Source of the DNA: Dethiobacter sp.
GTDB lineage: Bacteria; Bacillota; Dethiobacteria; Dethiobacterales; Dethiobacteraceae
NCBI GenBank assembly: GCA_018335875.1
Contig: JAGXRN010000007.1
Coordinates: 36,362 to 100,361 of the forward strand
Length of the DNA stretch: 64,000 nt
Direction: 5' to 3'
Part shown: positions 18,730-27,911 of the stretch, in pieces
How positions within the stretch are numbered: position 1 is the first letter of the stretch
How the letters are laid out: each line of letters opens with the position of its first letter
Made by a program: the position numbers and the translations under genes
The notes under the pieces: model-generated
Told to the model about the DNA's origin: nothing
The model's input: only the letters and a program-made list of their open reading frames with translations
The model's database searches: none

Positions 18730-20520
18730 ATGGCTTATGCGGGAAATATTCTGCGGATTAATCTGACCACGGGTTCTATCACCAAGGAAGAACTTCCGGT
18801 TGATGAAGCAAAAGCTTTTATTGGCGGCAGGGGGCTTGGGGGGAAGATGCTGGCTGCTGAAATTCCGGCCGGTACTGATCCCCTTGGTCCTGAGAACAAA
18901 ATTTTCTTTATCACCGGGCCACTGACCGCCACTTCGGCCCCTACCTCAGGACGTTATATGGTAGTGACCAAGTCTCCCTTAAACAATGTAATCGCTTCTT
19001 CCAATTCTGGCGGCTACTGGGGGGCTGAGCTTAAATTTGCCGGTTATGACATGGTAATCGTGGAAGGAAAAGCTAAAGAGCCGGTTTATATCAGCATCAG
19101 GGACGAGCAGGTGGAGATTCATCCTGCTTCAAAACTCTGGGGCAAGCAGACCAGTGAAGTTGTCGACGAACTAATTGCTGAATTTGGCGACCCCAGGGCG
19201 CGCGTACTTAATATCGGGCCTGCCGGAGAGAACCTTTCGCCGATAGCAGCTGTAATGAATGACCGCTGGCGTGCGGCCGGTCGCTCCGGTGTGGGCGCAG
19301 TGCTGGGTGCAAAGAACCTTAAGGCCATAATTGTGCGCGGCAGCGGTAAGGTGCAAGTGGCACAGCCCGAAAAATTCAAAGAAGTTGTCAGCGGCGTATT
19401 GAAGAAGATTAAGGAGAACGGTGTTACAGGCGAAGGATTGCCTGCTTACGGGACATCTATTCTGGTTAACATTATCAATGAACACGGTATGTATCCAACC
19501 AATAACTTCCGCGAAGGCGTATTTGCCGGAGCGGAAGCTACCTCCGGCGAAACCATTGCAGAAAAGTACCTGACCAAAAAAGATCCCTGCTACCGCTGCC
19601 CAATTGCCTGTGGCCGTTACTGTAAAGTTGACGACGTTGAGGGCGGAGGCCCCGAGTATGAAACAGTCTGGGCTTATGGCGCAGATTGCGGTGTTTCGGA
19701 TTTACCCGCGATTATAAAGGCCAATAAGGTCTGCAACGAGATGGGACTGGACACTATTTCCGCCGGCGCTACCATTGCCGCGGCCATGGAACTCTTCCAG
19801 TGTGGTTACATTAAACCGGAGGAAGTTGACGGCCCTGAACTGAAATGGGGCAGTGGTGAAGCCATAGTGGAATGGACGCGAAAGATGGGACTGGGTGAAG
19901 GGCTCGGCGCCAAGCTGGCCATGGGTTCCGCCAGCCTGTGCGAGGCCTACGGCGCACCAGAACTGTCGATGACCGTAAAGAAACTGGAACTTCCAGCCTA
20001 CGACCCGCGCGGAATCATGGGGCACGGCCTGCAATATGCTACCGCCAACCGTGGGGGCTGCCATGTACGCGGCTACATGGTATCACCGGAAATCCTCGGT
20101 ATCCCGGAGCCACTGGACCGCTTCTCCATTGAGGGTAAGGCTGAATGGGTTAAAACCTATCAGGATATAACAGCGGTTATTGACAGCCTTGGCATCTGCC
20201 TCTTTACCTCATTTGCCCTCGGTGCTCAGGATTACGCCGACCTGTATAACTACGCCACCGGTGAAAATTTAAGCGCTGAAGAACTGCTGTCCTGCGGTGA
20301 CCGTATCTACAACAACGAGCGCCTCTTCAACCTGCAGGAAGGCTATAGCGCCAGTGACGACACATTGCCCAAACGGATGCTGGCTGAACCCATGCCTGAT
20401 GGGCCGAGCAAGGGCAATGTCCACCCACTGGATAAAATGCTGCCTAAGTATTATGTAATACGCGGCTGGGACGGGGATGGGGTGCCTACGACAGAGAAGA
20501 AAGAGGCTTTGGGTTTGTAA
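18730..20520 (+). CDS. aldehyde ferredoxin oxidoreductase (tungsten-type)
   Basis: AYAGNILRINLTTGSITKEELP...FIGGRGLGGKML; APTSGRYMVVTKSPL; YRCPIACGRYCKV; GHGLQYATANRGGCHVRGYM. Confidence 0.95.
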   Translation: MAYAGNILRINLTTGSITKEELPVDEAKAFIGGRGLGGKMLAAEIPAGTDPLGPENKIFFITGPLTATSAPTSGRYMVVTKSPLNNVIASSNSGGYWGAELKFAGYDMVIVEGKAKEPVYISIRDEQVEIHPASKLWGKQTSEVVDELIAEFGDPRARVLNIGPAGENLSPIAAVMNDRWRAAGRSGVGAVLGAKNLKAIIVRGSGKVQVAQPEKFKEVVSGVLKKIKENGVTGEGLPAYGTSILVNIINEHGMYPTNNFREGVFAGAEATSGETIAEKYLTKKDPCYRCPIACGRYCKVDDVEGGGPEYETVWAYGADCGVSDLPAIIKANKVCNEMGLDTISAGATIAAAMELFQCGYIKPEEVDGPELKWGSGEAIVEWTRKMGLGEGLGAKLAMGSASLCEAYGAPELSMTVKKLELPAYDPRGIMGHGLQYATANRGGCHVRGYMVSPEILGIPEPLDRFSIEGKAEWVKTYQDITAVIDSLGICLFTSFALGAQDYADLYNYATGENLSAEELLSCGDRIYNNERLFNLQEGYSASDDTLPKRMLAEPMPDGPSKGNVHPLDKMLPKYYVIRGWDGDGVPTTEKKEALGL

Positions 20521-20527
20521 AACTAAA

Positions 20528-20560
20528 GAGAGGGCTTCCGTATCGGAAAGCCCTCTTTTC
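20528..20560 (+). terminator. Rho-independent terminator
   Basis: AGAGGGCTTCC gtatc GGAAAGCCCTCT TTT. Confidence 0.75.
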
Positions 20561-20594
20561 CCTTCTATATAGGAATATATCTGCTTGAGGTGAG

Positions 20595-20822
20595 ATGATG
20601 AGAATTACTGTCAGGTTGTTTGCCACTCTGCGTACAAATCGTTTCAAAGAGGATACCCGCGAGTATCCGGCAGGGACCACTGTGGCTCAGGTTGCGGATG
20701 ATTTAAAAATATTTAGTGGAGAATTGGCGTTAATCCTTGTTAACGGCCATACTGCGTCTTTTGACCAGGAACTTAATGACAACGACATATTGTCCCTGTT
20801 CCCTCCGGTGGGAGGGGGCTAA
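20595..20822 (+). CDS. MoaD/ThiS-family sulfur-carrier protein
   Basis: MRITVRLFATLRTNRFKEDTREYPAGTTVAQVADDL...DILSLFPPVGGG; C-terminal GG. Confidence 0.92.
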   Translation: MMRITVRLFATLRTNRFKEDTREYPAGTTVAQVADDLKIFSGELALILVNGHTASFDQELNDNDILSLFPPVGGG

Positions 20823-20897
20823 GAAGTATGTGCTTTCTGTTGTGCATAGTAGAAAAAAGATAGAAATTTCTAAGAGCTTGGCATAACAGGGGAGGGG

Positions 20898-22127
20898 TTG
20901 TATACAGTGATACCACGTTCAGGGCATACAGCAAATAAAGACGTGTATGAGATTGACGCTGACATCTACCAGAGGTTTCCTGTCTTAAAACAGGCTTTTG
21001 TCACAGTCGGTCAGAAAGATACCGGGCAGATAGGAATAATGTTTTCCCTGGGGAAGATGTTTGAAACTATGGCGCTAAATATTAAGGAGTGCGTTCCCGG
21101 CAAATCGCGCATTGATTATGCTTTTGACGCCGGCGCCAATGCCATGAACCTGATACTTGGCGCCTACGGTATGCCAAACAGCCAGTTTCTCAGGTGGGAC
21201 CCATTGTATATACCTGAGTTTCTGCGTGAAAAGCAGCTGGATGCCGATCCTTCCGGGCTTACCACGCTGGTAAAAAAGGCTGCCGGGCTTTACGGCAGTG
21301 ACCTGGTGGGAATCACCACCCTCGACAGCAGGTGGATTTATGAATCTGACTTGTTAAAGCTATTTGTTCTGGCGGATGAGGGCCATCCGCATGAGACTGA
21401 TAAGGAGTTTGTCATCCCGCACTCGGTAAACAGGGCGATAGTATTGGCGGTGGCCATGGACATGGAGTTAATTGAGACTTCGCCGCAGGTTCCGGCCAGT
21501 ACCGCAGCTTCGCTTGGCTACTCCAGGATGGGCATTACAGCGGTTTCACTGGCCGAGTTTATTCGCTCACTGGGTTTTACCGCCATTCCCTGTATGAATG
21601 ACACCGCTCTCAGTATTCCCCTGGCTGTAGATGCCGGGCTTGGTGAACTGGGTAGGAACGGCCTCTTAATTACACCCGAATATGGACCTGGCATCCGCTT
21701 ATGCAAAGTACTGACCGATATGCCGCTTAATACCGATAAACCAGTGGACTTTGGCATTAATGACTTCTGCCGTCAATGTCTGTTGTGTGCAGAGCACTGC
21801 CCGTCCGGAGCTATCAGCACAGGTTCTCAATATTTCACCGGGGTATGTGAAAACAACAACCCGGGAGTTAAGAAATGGTATATAAATGCCGGAGAGTGCC
21901 TGCGCTTTTGGCAGAAAAACGGCGCCGGTTGCGCCAATTGTATTGCAGTTTGCCCCTTTAGTGCCGGGTTTGAAGGTTCGCAGTGTGTGAAATGTATAAG
22001 ATGTGACACAACTAACAGCTGCTCGCTCCAAGCTGTTGCCTTCCTGCGGGCTAAACATGGCTATCTGAAAGCACCGTTATGGGGGACGAAGCCGATTTCC
22101 ACGCTACTGACCAGGGCAGAGCTATAA
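20898..22127 (+). CDS. Reductive dehalogenase (RdhA)-like corrinoid/Fe-S protein without a Tat signal
   Basis: INDFCRQCLLCAEHCPSGAIS ... KKWYINAGECLRFWQKNGAGCANCIAVCPF, both RdhA Fe-S motifs in RdhA order; no RR Tat motif; extra C-terminal CVKCIRCDTTNSC. Confidence 0.75.
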   Translation: MYTVIPRSGHTANKDVYEIDADIYQRFPVLKQAFVTVGQKDTGQIGIMFSLGKMFETMALNIKECVPGKSRIDYAFDAGANAMNLILGAYGMPNSQFLRWDPLYIPEFLREKQLDADPSGLTTLVKKAAGLYGSDLVGITTLDSRWIYESDLLKLFVLADEGHPHETDKEFVIPHSVNRAIVLAVAMDMELIETSPQVPASTAASLGYSRMGITAVSLAEFIRSLGFTAIPCMNDTALSIPLAVDAGLGELGRNGLLITPEYGPGIRLCKVLTDMPLNTDKPVDFGINDFCRQCLLCAEHCPSGAISTGSQYFTGVCENNNPGVKKWYINAGECLRFWQKNGAGCANCIAVCPFSAGFEGSQCVKCIRCDTTNSCSLQAVAFLRAKHGYLKAPLWGTKPISTLLTRAEL

Positions 22128-22296
22128 CAACTTGCTTGAAATATAATAAAATTTTGACTAAGAAGCAGGAATATGGAAACAAAGAACTAATTATATATTT
22201 AAGTGAATTCCTTATTGAAGTTTGTACTGTAAGCAGAGAGGGAGGATGCTGTCATCCAGAAGGAGACTCGTTAAAAATTGAACAGCGGGATTATTG

Positions 22297-22460
22297 AGAA
22301 CAGGTAGCCTGGCAACAAGCCGGGCTGAAAGGGAAACCGGTTAAAATCCGGTACGGTGCCGCCACTGTAAGGGGGAGTTTCTTTCCATATTTGACCACTG
22401 GCCTTTGGGCTGGGAAGGGGGGAAGAAGCGATGATCCCGAGTCAGTAAACCTGCCTTGTT
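22297..22460 (+). ncRNA. Cobalamin riboswitch 1, upstream of the DUF4198-cbiMQO operon
   Basis: acaggtagcc...accggttaaaatccggtacggtgccgccactgtaaggggg...gatgatcccgagtcagtaaacctgcctt; conserved GCCACTG and closing B12-box element. Confidence 0.9.
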
Positions 22461-22531
22461 TTCTTTAGCCACTAACTACGCGCATAGGTAGGTGACTAAT
22501 TAGGAGAAAGATTATATTCCTCTTAAAGTAG

Positions 22532-22564
22532 ACGCCTTAACCATCTATGGTTAAGGCGTTTGCC
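22532..22564 (+). terminator. Hairpin of the riboswitch 1 expression platform (probable terminator)
   Basis: ACGCCTTAACCA tcta TGGTTAAGGCGTtt, just upstream of the DUF4198 ORF. Confidence 0.6.
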
Positions 22565-22611
22565 GTATTATTGCCGTATTATATGAGTAAACATTTAGGG
22601 GTGGAACTAAA

Positions 22612-23499
22612 ATGAAAATAATGAAAATAGTGATATTCATGTTAATATTTATGCTTATTTTATCCGGCGGTACGTTCGCCCATGAGGTATGGATTGAAAT
22701 GAAACCAGAGGGGGAAGTGGGGCAGCAACATATCATTAACATAAACTGGGGCGATTTTGGACAATTTTTAGACCCCAGAAGCAGCTATTTTAATTCAATA
22801 ATAAAGGGGGAGCTGTGGGTTTTAGCGCCGGACGGCCAAAAGATTAATTTGGAACCGGAAGAGTGGCCCGACAGATATGTTGCCAGATTTACGCCGCAGG
22901 CCGGCGGTGACCATCAGGTTATATTTTACCATCACAGAGGCGTTATTAATCAACAGCATGGAGAACCCAAAGGGTTAATGACCATAGAAGTAATCTCAAA
23001 AGCGTTTATTGACATTGAGGGTGAAGCTGAGATCAAAGCATGGGATCAAGTGGCCGGACTTCCCCTTGAAGTTAAAGCCCTGACTGATGTAGGGCATCTG
23101 CATACCGGCGGTGAAGTAAAAGGCCAACTATTATTTTTTGGAGAGCCGTTGGCCGACATTAATATGACTATTTACCCGCCAGGTGGTGAGTATGATGAGC
23201 CTTTGAGAATAACTACAGATCGCGCCGGGCAGTTTTCTTTTATCGCTGATAAAGAGGGAGCCTGGCTCATAAAAGTTTCCTATTTGGATGATTCGGTAAA
23301 ACATGTGGACGGACATGATGTGATCGGCGCCCGCTATAACTTTACCATGACGGTTTTCCCGCATTATGGTGGTGGTGACTCCCCGTCAACGAAACCTGCA
23401 AAACCAGCCGGCAATAATATTATTCATTATCTTTACCTATTGGCCGGAGCCCTGGTGGCAGGTGCAGCCTATATGTTCGGAAAAAGTAAAAGTAGTTAG
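22612..23499 (+). CDS. DUF4198/NikK-like accessory protein of a cobalt/nickel ECF transporter
   Basis: Signal peptide ...LSGGTFAHEVWIEMKPEGEV; C-terminal TM; position before cbiM. Confidence 0.75.
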   Translation: MKIMKIVIFMLIFMLILSGGTFAHEVWIEMKPEGEVGQQHIININWGDFGQFLDPRSSYFNSIIKGELWVLAPDGQKINLEPEEWPDRYVARFTPQAGGDHQVIFYHHRGVINQQHGEPKGLMTIEVISKAFIDIEGEAEIKAWDQVAGLPLEVKALTDVGHLHTGGEVKGQLLFFGEPLADINMTIYPPGGEYDEPLRITTDRAGQFSFIADKEGAWLIKVSYLDDSVKHVDGHDVIGARYNFTMTVFPHYGGGDSPSTKPAKPAGNNIIHYLYLLAGALVAGAAYMFGKSKSS

Positions 23500-23535
23500 C
23501 GTGCGGATTTTCTTTCAGTCTGCCAGGATGAGGAG

Positions 23536-24177
23536 ATGAATAAAATGCATATAGCGGACGGTGTATTAAGCCTGCCTGTAGTTGGAGCAGCGGCTGCTGT
23601 GGCCGGCGGTGGCATACTGTATGCTGTTAAAAAGACAAAAGCAGAGGAAGTGCCGCTCATCAGTCTGTTATCGGGTGCATTCTTTGTGTTTGCGCTGATT
23701 AGTATTCCAATAGGCCCTACAACGGTGCATCCTCTTCTGGCCGGACTTCTGGGAATTATTTTAGGCATGCAGGCTTTTATCGCTGTTATTATCGGGTTGG
23801 TGCTGCACGTACTCTTGTTTCAGCATGGGGGACTTACCACCCTGGGCGTGAATCTGATATTGGTTGTAATACCTGCTCTGATGGCTGGGAAACTATTCTA
23901 CAGCATGAAACGGCTGCCGGTTTTCGCCAGAGCTGCCCTGGCGGGCGGGTTGGCCGTTGTGAGTTGTGTATTGCTCTTGATTATTCTGCTTTTGTTAAGT
24001 GATCCAGTTTATGGTGAAGGCACTTTTTCCACCATTAACATTCTTGCCATAGCCTATATGCCACTGGCGGCAGTAGAGGCACTGCTGACAGGATTTGCGG
24101 TTAATTTCCTTTATAAGACGAGACCGGAATTATTGCAAAAAGACAGAATGAAGGAGTTGTCTGAAAATGGGGGGTAA
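23536..24177 (+). CDS. cbiM: Energy-coupling factor cobalt transporter permease CbiM
   Basis: MHIADGVLSLPVV (N-terminal MHI metal motif), GPTTVHPLLAGLLGIILGMQAFIAVIIGLVLHVLLFQHGGLTTLGVN. Confidence 0.9.
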   Translation: MNKMHIADGVLSLPVVGAAAAVAGGGILYAVKKTKAEEVPLISLLSGAFFVFALISIPIGPTTVHPLLAGLLGIILGMQAFIAVIIGLVLHVLLFQHGGLTTLGVNLILVVIPALMAGKLFYSMKRLPVFARAALAGGLAVVSCVLLLIILLLLSDPVYGEGTFSTINILAIAYMPLAAVEALLTGFAVNFLYKTRPELLQKDRMKELSENGG

Positions 24178-24922
24178 TCATACCCATTGTGTAAAATCTC
24201 ATATCCATCATACATGCGATTCCTGGGTGTGCCATTGGGAACCCCGTACGAAGACTGTTGCAGCCGTCCTGTTTGTGACAGGTGTCGTAAGTTTACATTC
24301 ATTTTATTTGGTGTCGGCCGTTTTATTGGGAGTTCTGCTCGTTTCTTTCTCGGCAGGTCTTCCATTTAAGTTGTTGCTGACCAGGATAATTCTGGCTGCC
24401 CCCTTTTTGCTGTTGATGGCTGTCAGCATTGCTTTGGGCGGCGGGTTCCCCCCTGCAGCAGAGCGATTAACGTTTGCCGGGCTTGTGCTGTTTAAAGCTT
24501 TGACATCGATTATAGTTATGACTGTATTGCTAAAGACACAGCCCATTGATCGCTACTTTAATGGCCTGGCCCATATGAAACTGCCTCCTGTCATTGTAAC
24601 CGTGCTGTTTTTGGCTCATCGCTATGTTTATCTTTTCAGTGATCAGCTGGCAAACACACAACGCGCGTTAGCGGCAAGGTTATTCCAGCCTGGTATTAAA
24701 AAAAGATCCCTGGCTGTTTATGGAGAGGCGGCAGGCGGGCTACTCTTAAAAGCGGTGGATCGCTCAGATTCAGTCTACCGGGCAATGGCTGCACGCGGCT
24801 TTGACGGGATACTGCGCACCGGCCCACCCTTGTCAATTAGGAAAAGAGACTATTTAAAGTGTGGCACAGTATTGCTGGTAACTACAGTTTTGATCCTACT
24901 GGACTGGATGTGGTTTGTATGA
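24167..24922 (+). CDS. cbiQ: Cobalt ECF transporter T component CbiQ
   Basis: DPRTK-like EPRTKTVAAVLFV; VLFLAHRYVYLFSDQLANTQRALAARLF; SDSVYRAMAARGFDG. Confidence 0.85.
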   Translation: MGGNHTHCVKSHIHHTCDSWVCHWEPRTKTVAAVLFVTGVVSLHSFYLVSAVLLGVLLVSFSAGLPFKLLLTRIILAAPFLLLMAVSIALGGGFPPAAERLTFAGLVLFKALTSIIVMTVLLKTQPIDRYFNGLAHMKLPPVIVTVLFLAHRYVYLFSDQLANTQRALAARLFQPGIKKRSLAVYGEAAGGLLLKAVDRSDSVYRAMAARGFDGILRTGPPLSIRKRDYLKCGTVLLVTTVLILLDWMWFV

Positions 24923-25734
24923 AGGCGGTTGAAGTCGATAACTTGTCTTACTCGTACTCCGACGGAACAAAAGCGCTTAGCAACTTGTCTTTATCCATAC
25001 CCAGACATAAGCGGATCGCGTTTTTGGGTGCCAACGGCAGTGGCAAAACAACTTTTCTCCAGCACTTAAACGGACTTCTTCTGCCACAAGTTGGGTCTGT
25101 GAAGGTAATGGGCTACCAGGTTCAGAAAAACCAATTAAAAAAAATAAGGCAGTTAGTAGGGATGTTGTTTGACAACCCTGAAGATCAGCTTTTTTCTACC
25201 ACAGTGGCGGAGGATGTAGCTTTTGGACCCCGCAACCTTGGCCTTGATGAAAAAGAAGTTGAAACCCGGGTAAAACAAGCCCTGGAGATGGTCAATATCA
25301 CAGATTTAGCCGGTAAGCCTCCTTATAATATAAGTTTGGGGCAGAAAAAACGTGCAGCCATTGCGGGTATATTGGCGATGGATGCCCAGCTCTTAGTTTT
25401 TGACGAGCCTTTTTCCGGACTGGACCCCGGATTTGCCAATCAACTTATGAGTTTGCTGGAAAAGCTGTTTCATGACGGCAGAACCATTATTATTGCCACC
25501 CACGATGTGGATATGGCCTATGCCTGGGCTGACCAGGTGATTATTTTAAGAAAAGGAGAGGTGCTGGCAGAAGGAAGCAGTGATTTATTGCAGGATGCAG
25601 CGCTGATGAAAGAGGCCTGTTTATACCTGCCGATTCTGGTAACTGCTTTTCAGGGAACCAAAATGTATCCACGTACTCCGGAAGAGGCCAACCAGCTGCT
25701 TTGGTATGCAAGCAGAGGATCTAAAATTATTTAG
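24919..25734 (+). CDS. cbiO: Cobalt ECF transporter ATPase CbiO
   Basis: MKAVEVDNLSYSYSDGTKALSNLSLSI; GANGSGKTTFLQHLNGLL; DNPEDQLFSTTVAEDVAFGPRNLGL; ATGA overlap with cbiQ. Confidence 0.93.
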   Translation: MKAVEVDNLSYSYSDGTKALSNLSLSIPRHKRIAFLGANGSGKTTFLQHLNGLLLPQVGSVKVMGYQVQKNQLKKIRQLVGMLFDNPEDQLFSTTVAEDVAFGPRNLGLDEKEVETRVKQALEMVNITDLAGKPPYNISLGQKKRAAIAGILAMDAQLLVFDEPFSGLDPGFANQLMSLLEKLFHDGRTIIIATHDVDMAYAWADQVIILRKGEVLAEGSSDLLQDAALMKEACLYLPILVTAFQGTKMYPRTPEEANQLLWYASRGSKII

Positions 25735-25751
25735 ACGTTAAGGAGAAAATA

Positions 25752-26177
25752 ATGACACACAGAAGCTATCCGCAAATTTTTACCGTGATAATATTTGTCA
25801 GTATTTTTTTATTCCTTCAAATACCAGCCTTTGCCCACAGGATGTTAATCAGACCCATAGAGCCCGGCCTTATACAGGTTGTTTTTGATGATGATACTGT
25901 TGCCAAAGGAGCACAGGTCACGCTGTATGATGAAGGTGAAGAGCAACTTGTACAGGGTAATTCCGATGGGGAAGGGTTTTTTAAATACGACAGCAAGTTG
26001 CCGGTAGCGTTAGCTGTCGCCGATGACCGCATTGGACACCGGGCAACATGGCAGCCCGATCAGGAAATAAAGGAAGAACTGCCCAAGTTGCCCGTTGCTG
26101 TACTGACTTTATCTGTATTCATTTTTGTTGCCGCATTTTTTCATTTACGAAATACGAAAGGACGTACTTGCAGTTAA
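25752..26177 (+). CDS. NikL/CbiL-like small membrane accessory protein
   Basis: Signal peptide + FAHRMLIRPIEPGLIQVVFDDDTVAKGAQVTLYDEG; C-terminal TM; last gene of the transporter operon. Confidence 0.6.
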   Translation: MTHRSYPQIFTVIIFVSIFLFLQIPAFAHRMLIRPIEPGLIQVVFDDDTVAKGAQVTLYDEGEEQLVQGNSDGEGFFKYDSKLPVALAVADDRIGHRATWQPDQEIKEELPKLPVAVLTLSVFIFVAAFFHLRNTKGRTCS

Positions 26178-26200
26178 AAGACGTATGGAACTTTAAGGAG

Positions 26201-27256
26201 TTACTCTTTTGTTGACACACCTGCTTCGCCAAAAGTGGCCATTTCATGGACAATCTTTAAAGCTGCGTCAATCATTGTCATAGCCAGGGCGGAGCCCGTG
26301 CCTTCTCCAAGCCGCAGGTTCATATGCAAAAAGGGCCGCAGTCCCAGAAGTTCAAGTATTACACGGTGGCCCGGCTCTTCTGAGAGGTGTGATGCCAGCA
26401 TATATTCGCGGGCCTGCGGGCAAAGCTTGGCAGCGATTACAGCAGCAGCACCGGAGATAAAGCCGTCGATCAGGACAGGTTTACGGGCTGCGGCCGATGC
26501 TAGCATCACGCCGGCCATTCCTGCTATTTCAAACCCCCCTACTTTGGAGAGTACATCAAGCGGGTCGTTCAGGTCAGGGTTATTTACGGATAGTGCTGTT
26601 TGAACAGCCTTTATTTTCAGTTTCATTCTATCGTTGTCGATCCCGGTGCCCCGGCCGCACACGGCACCTACATCACCGCCTTTGTAGGCTGCGATAATTG
26701 CCGTGCTGGGAGTGGTGTTGCCGATACCCATTTCGCCTGTGCCTAATAAGCCGGATCCCGCTGCCAGGCATTCTTCGGTTATTGCGATACCCGCTTCCAG
26801 GGCGGACACCGCCTGCTCACGGCTCATAGCAGGACCTTTCGTAAAGTTGGCTGTTCCATACGCAATTTTGCTGCTTTTGAGCAGCGGGTGGTCGGGAAGA
26901 TCCGCCGCCACTCCAATATCAACTACCACCAGTTCTGCTCCGGCGTGTCGTGCCAGGACATTCATGGCCGCCCCGCCTCTGAGAAAGTTCAGGACCATTT
27001 GTGGCGTTACCTCCTGCGGGTAGGCGGATACACCATCCTCAACCACACCATGGTCGCCCGCCATGAGGATACAGGTCTTTTTGGGCAAATGTGGCTTTGG
27101 CTCACCGGTGATGCCGGCAATTTTTTTCACAATTTCTTCAAGCACCCCCAGGCTTCCCGGGGGCTTGGTCAGGTTGTCCAAATGTGCCTGTGCCGAGTCT
27201 ATGGCGGCTTCATCCAGAGCTCCAATCCTTGACAGGGTTTCTTGCAGTTTTTTCAT
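26201..27256 (-). CDS. cobT: Nicotinate-nucleotide-dimethylbenzimidazole phosphoribosyltransferase
   Basis: LTKPPGSLGVLEEIVKKIAGI; MAGDHGVVEDGVSAYPQEVTPQMVLNFLRGGAAMNVLAR; GTGEMGIGNTTPS; LRLGEGTGSALAM. Confidence 0.97.
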   Translation of the reverse strand: MKKLQETLSRIGALDEAAIDSAQAHLDNLTKPPGSLGVLEEIVKKIAGITGEPKPHLPKKTCILMAGDHGVVEDGVSAYPQEVTPQMVLNFLRGGAAMNVLARHAGAELVVVDIGVAADLPDHPLLKSSKIAYGTANFTKGPAMSREQAVSALEAGIAITEECLAAGSGLLGTGEMGIGNTTPSTAIIAAYKGGDVGAVCGRGTGIDNDRMKLKIKAVQTALSVNNPDLNDPLDVLSKVGGFEIAGMAGVMLASAAARKPVLIDGFISGAAAVIAAKLCPQAREYMLASHLSEEPGHRVILELLGLRPFLHMNLRLGEGTGSALAMTMIDAALKIVHEMATFGEAGVSTKE

Positions 27257-27284
27257 AAATTAAAAACTCCCTTCTTTTTTCTGA

Positions 27285-27325
27285 CAACATAAAAATCCCC
27301 AAGCTAAATTGCCTGAGGATTTTAC
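27285..27325 (-). terminator. Hairpin of the riboswitch 2 expression platform upstream of cobT
   Basis: Minus strand AAATCCTCA ggcaatttagc TTGGGGATTT TT. Confidence 0.6.
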
Positions 27326-27340
27326 CATCGTCCTGCATAA

Positions 27341-27502
27341 ACATCATATGGCAGGTCTCCTGGCTCCCGGTTCACAGTCCCCACCCCTTCCCGTCCTTTG
27401 CCGGACAGTGGTTTTGGTGGTTCCTCCCCGGTTACAGTGGCGGGTCCGCCCGGGATTTGCACCCGGTTCCCTATTCTCCGTGTAAACGGCACCATATGAT
27501 TT
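27341..27502 (-). ncRNA. Cobalamin riboswitch 2, upstream of cobT
   Basis: Minus strand ATCATATGGTGCC...GGGAACCGGGTGCAAATCCCGGGCGGACCCGCCACTGTAACCGGGGAGG...GGAGCCAGGAGACCTGCCATATGAT; P1 ATCATATGG/CCATATGAT. Confidence 0.93.
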
Positions 27503-27639
27503 GCTGTTTATTTTCTTCAGTATACAAAGCGGTAAAATATTTGTCAAGACTCTCTTTACAAATTATGAGAGGGATAGATTTCAGATTCTCAAGTTGATTT
27601 TTCAGGGTTAATCTGGTAGAATGGCATAAAGTTGCATAG

Positions 27640-27796
27640 CGTGGCAACAGGTGCCTTAACAGGGTAAAAGGGAATCAGGTGAAAAGCCTGAGCGGTCCCG
27701 CCACTGTAACCGGGAATCCAGCCGTATTCAGCCACTCCTGTGGGGGGAAGGCGCGGCGGATAATGACCGGTAGCCAGGAAACCTGCCTGTTGTTCT
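27640..27796 (+). ncRNA. Cobalamin riboswitch 3, upstream of the cobQ-cbi operon
   Basis: ggcaacaggtgcc...gggaatcaggtgaaaagcctgagcggtcccgccactgtaaccggg...gaccggtagccaggaaacctgcctgttgttc. Confidence 0.95.
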
Positions 27797-27911
27797 TACG
27801 TCACGTGCCCTCGGGAAAAGGGAAACGTACGTTTTTCGTACTTTCTCAGGCCTGGCGCACTGGGAATTTTTTTTTAGGGCTAACTTAGCGTCAGGCTGAA
27901 AGGATGTTTTT

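Noticed and set aside
20898-22127. Epoxyqueuosine reductase (QueG)
   Set aside because: Fe-S spacing and the KKWYI...C..FW.KNG..CxxCIAVCPF block fit RdhA-type proteins better than QueG.
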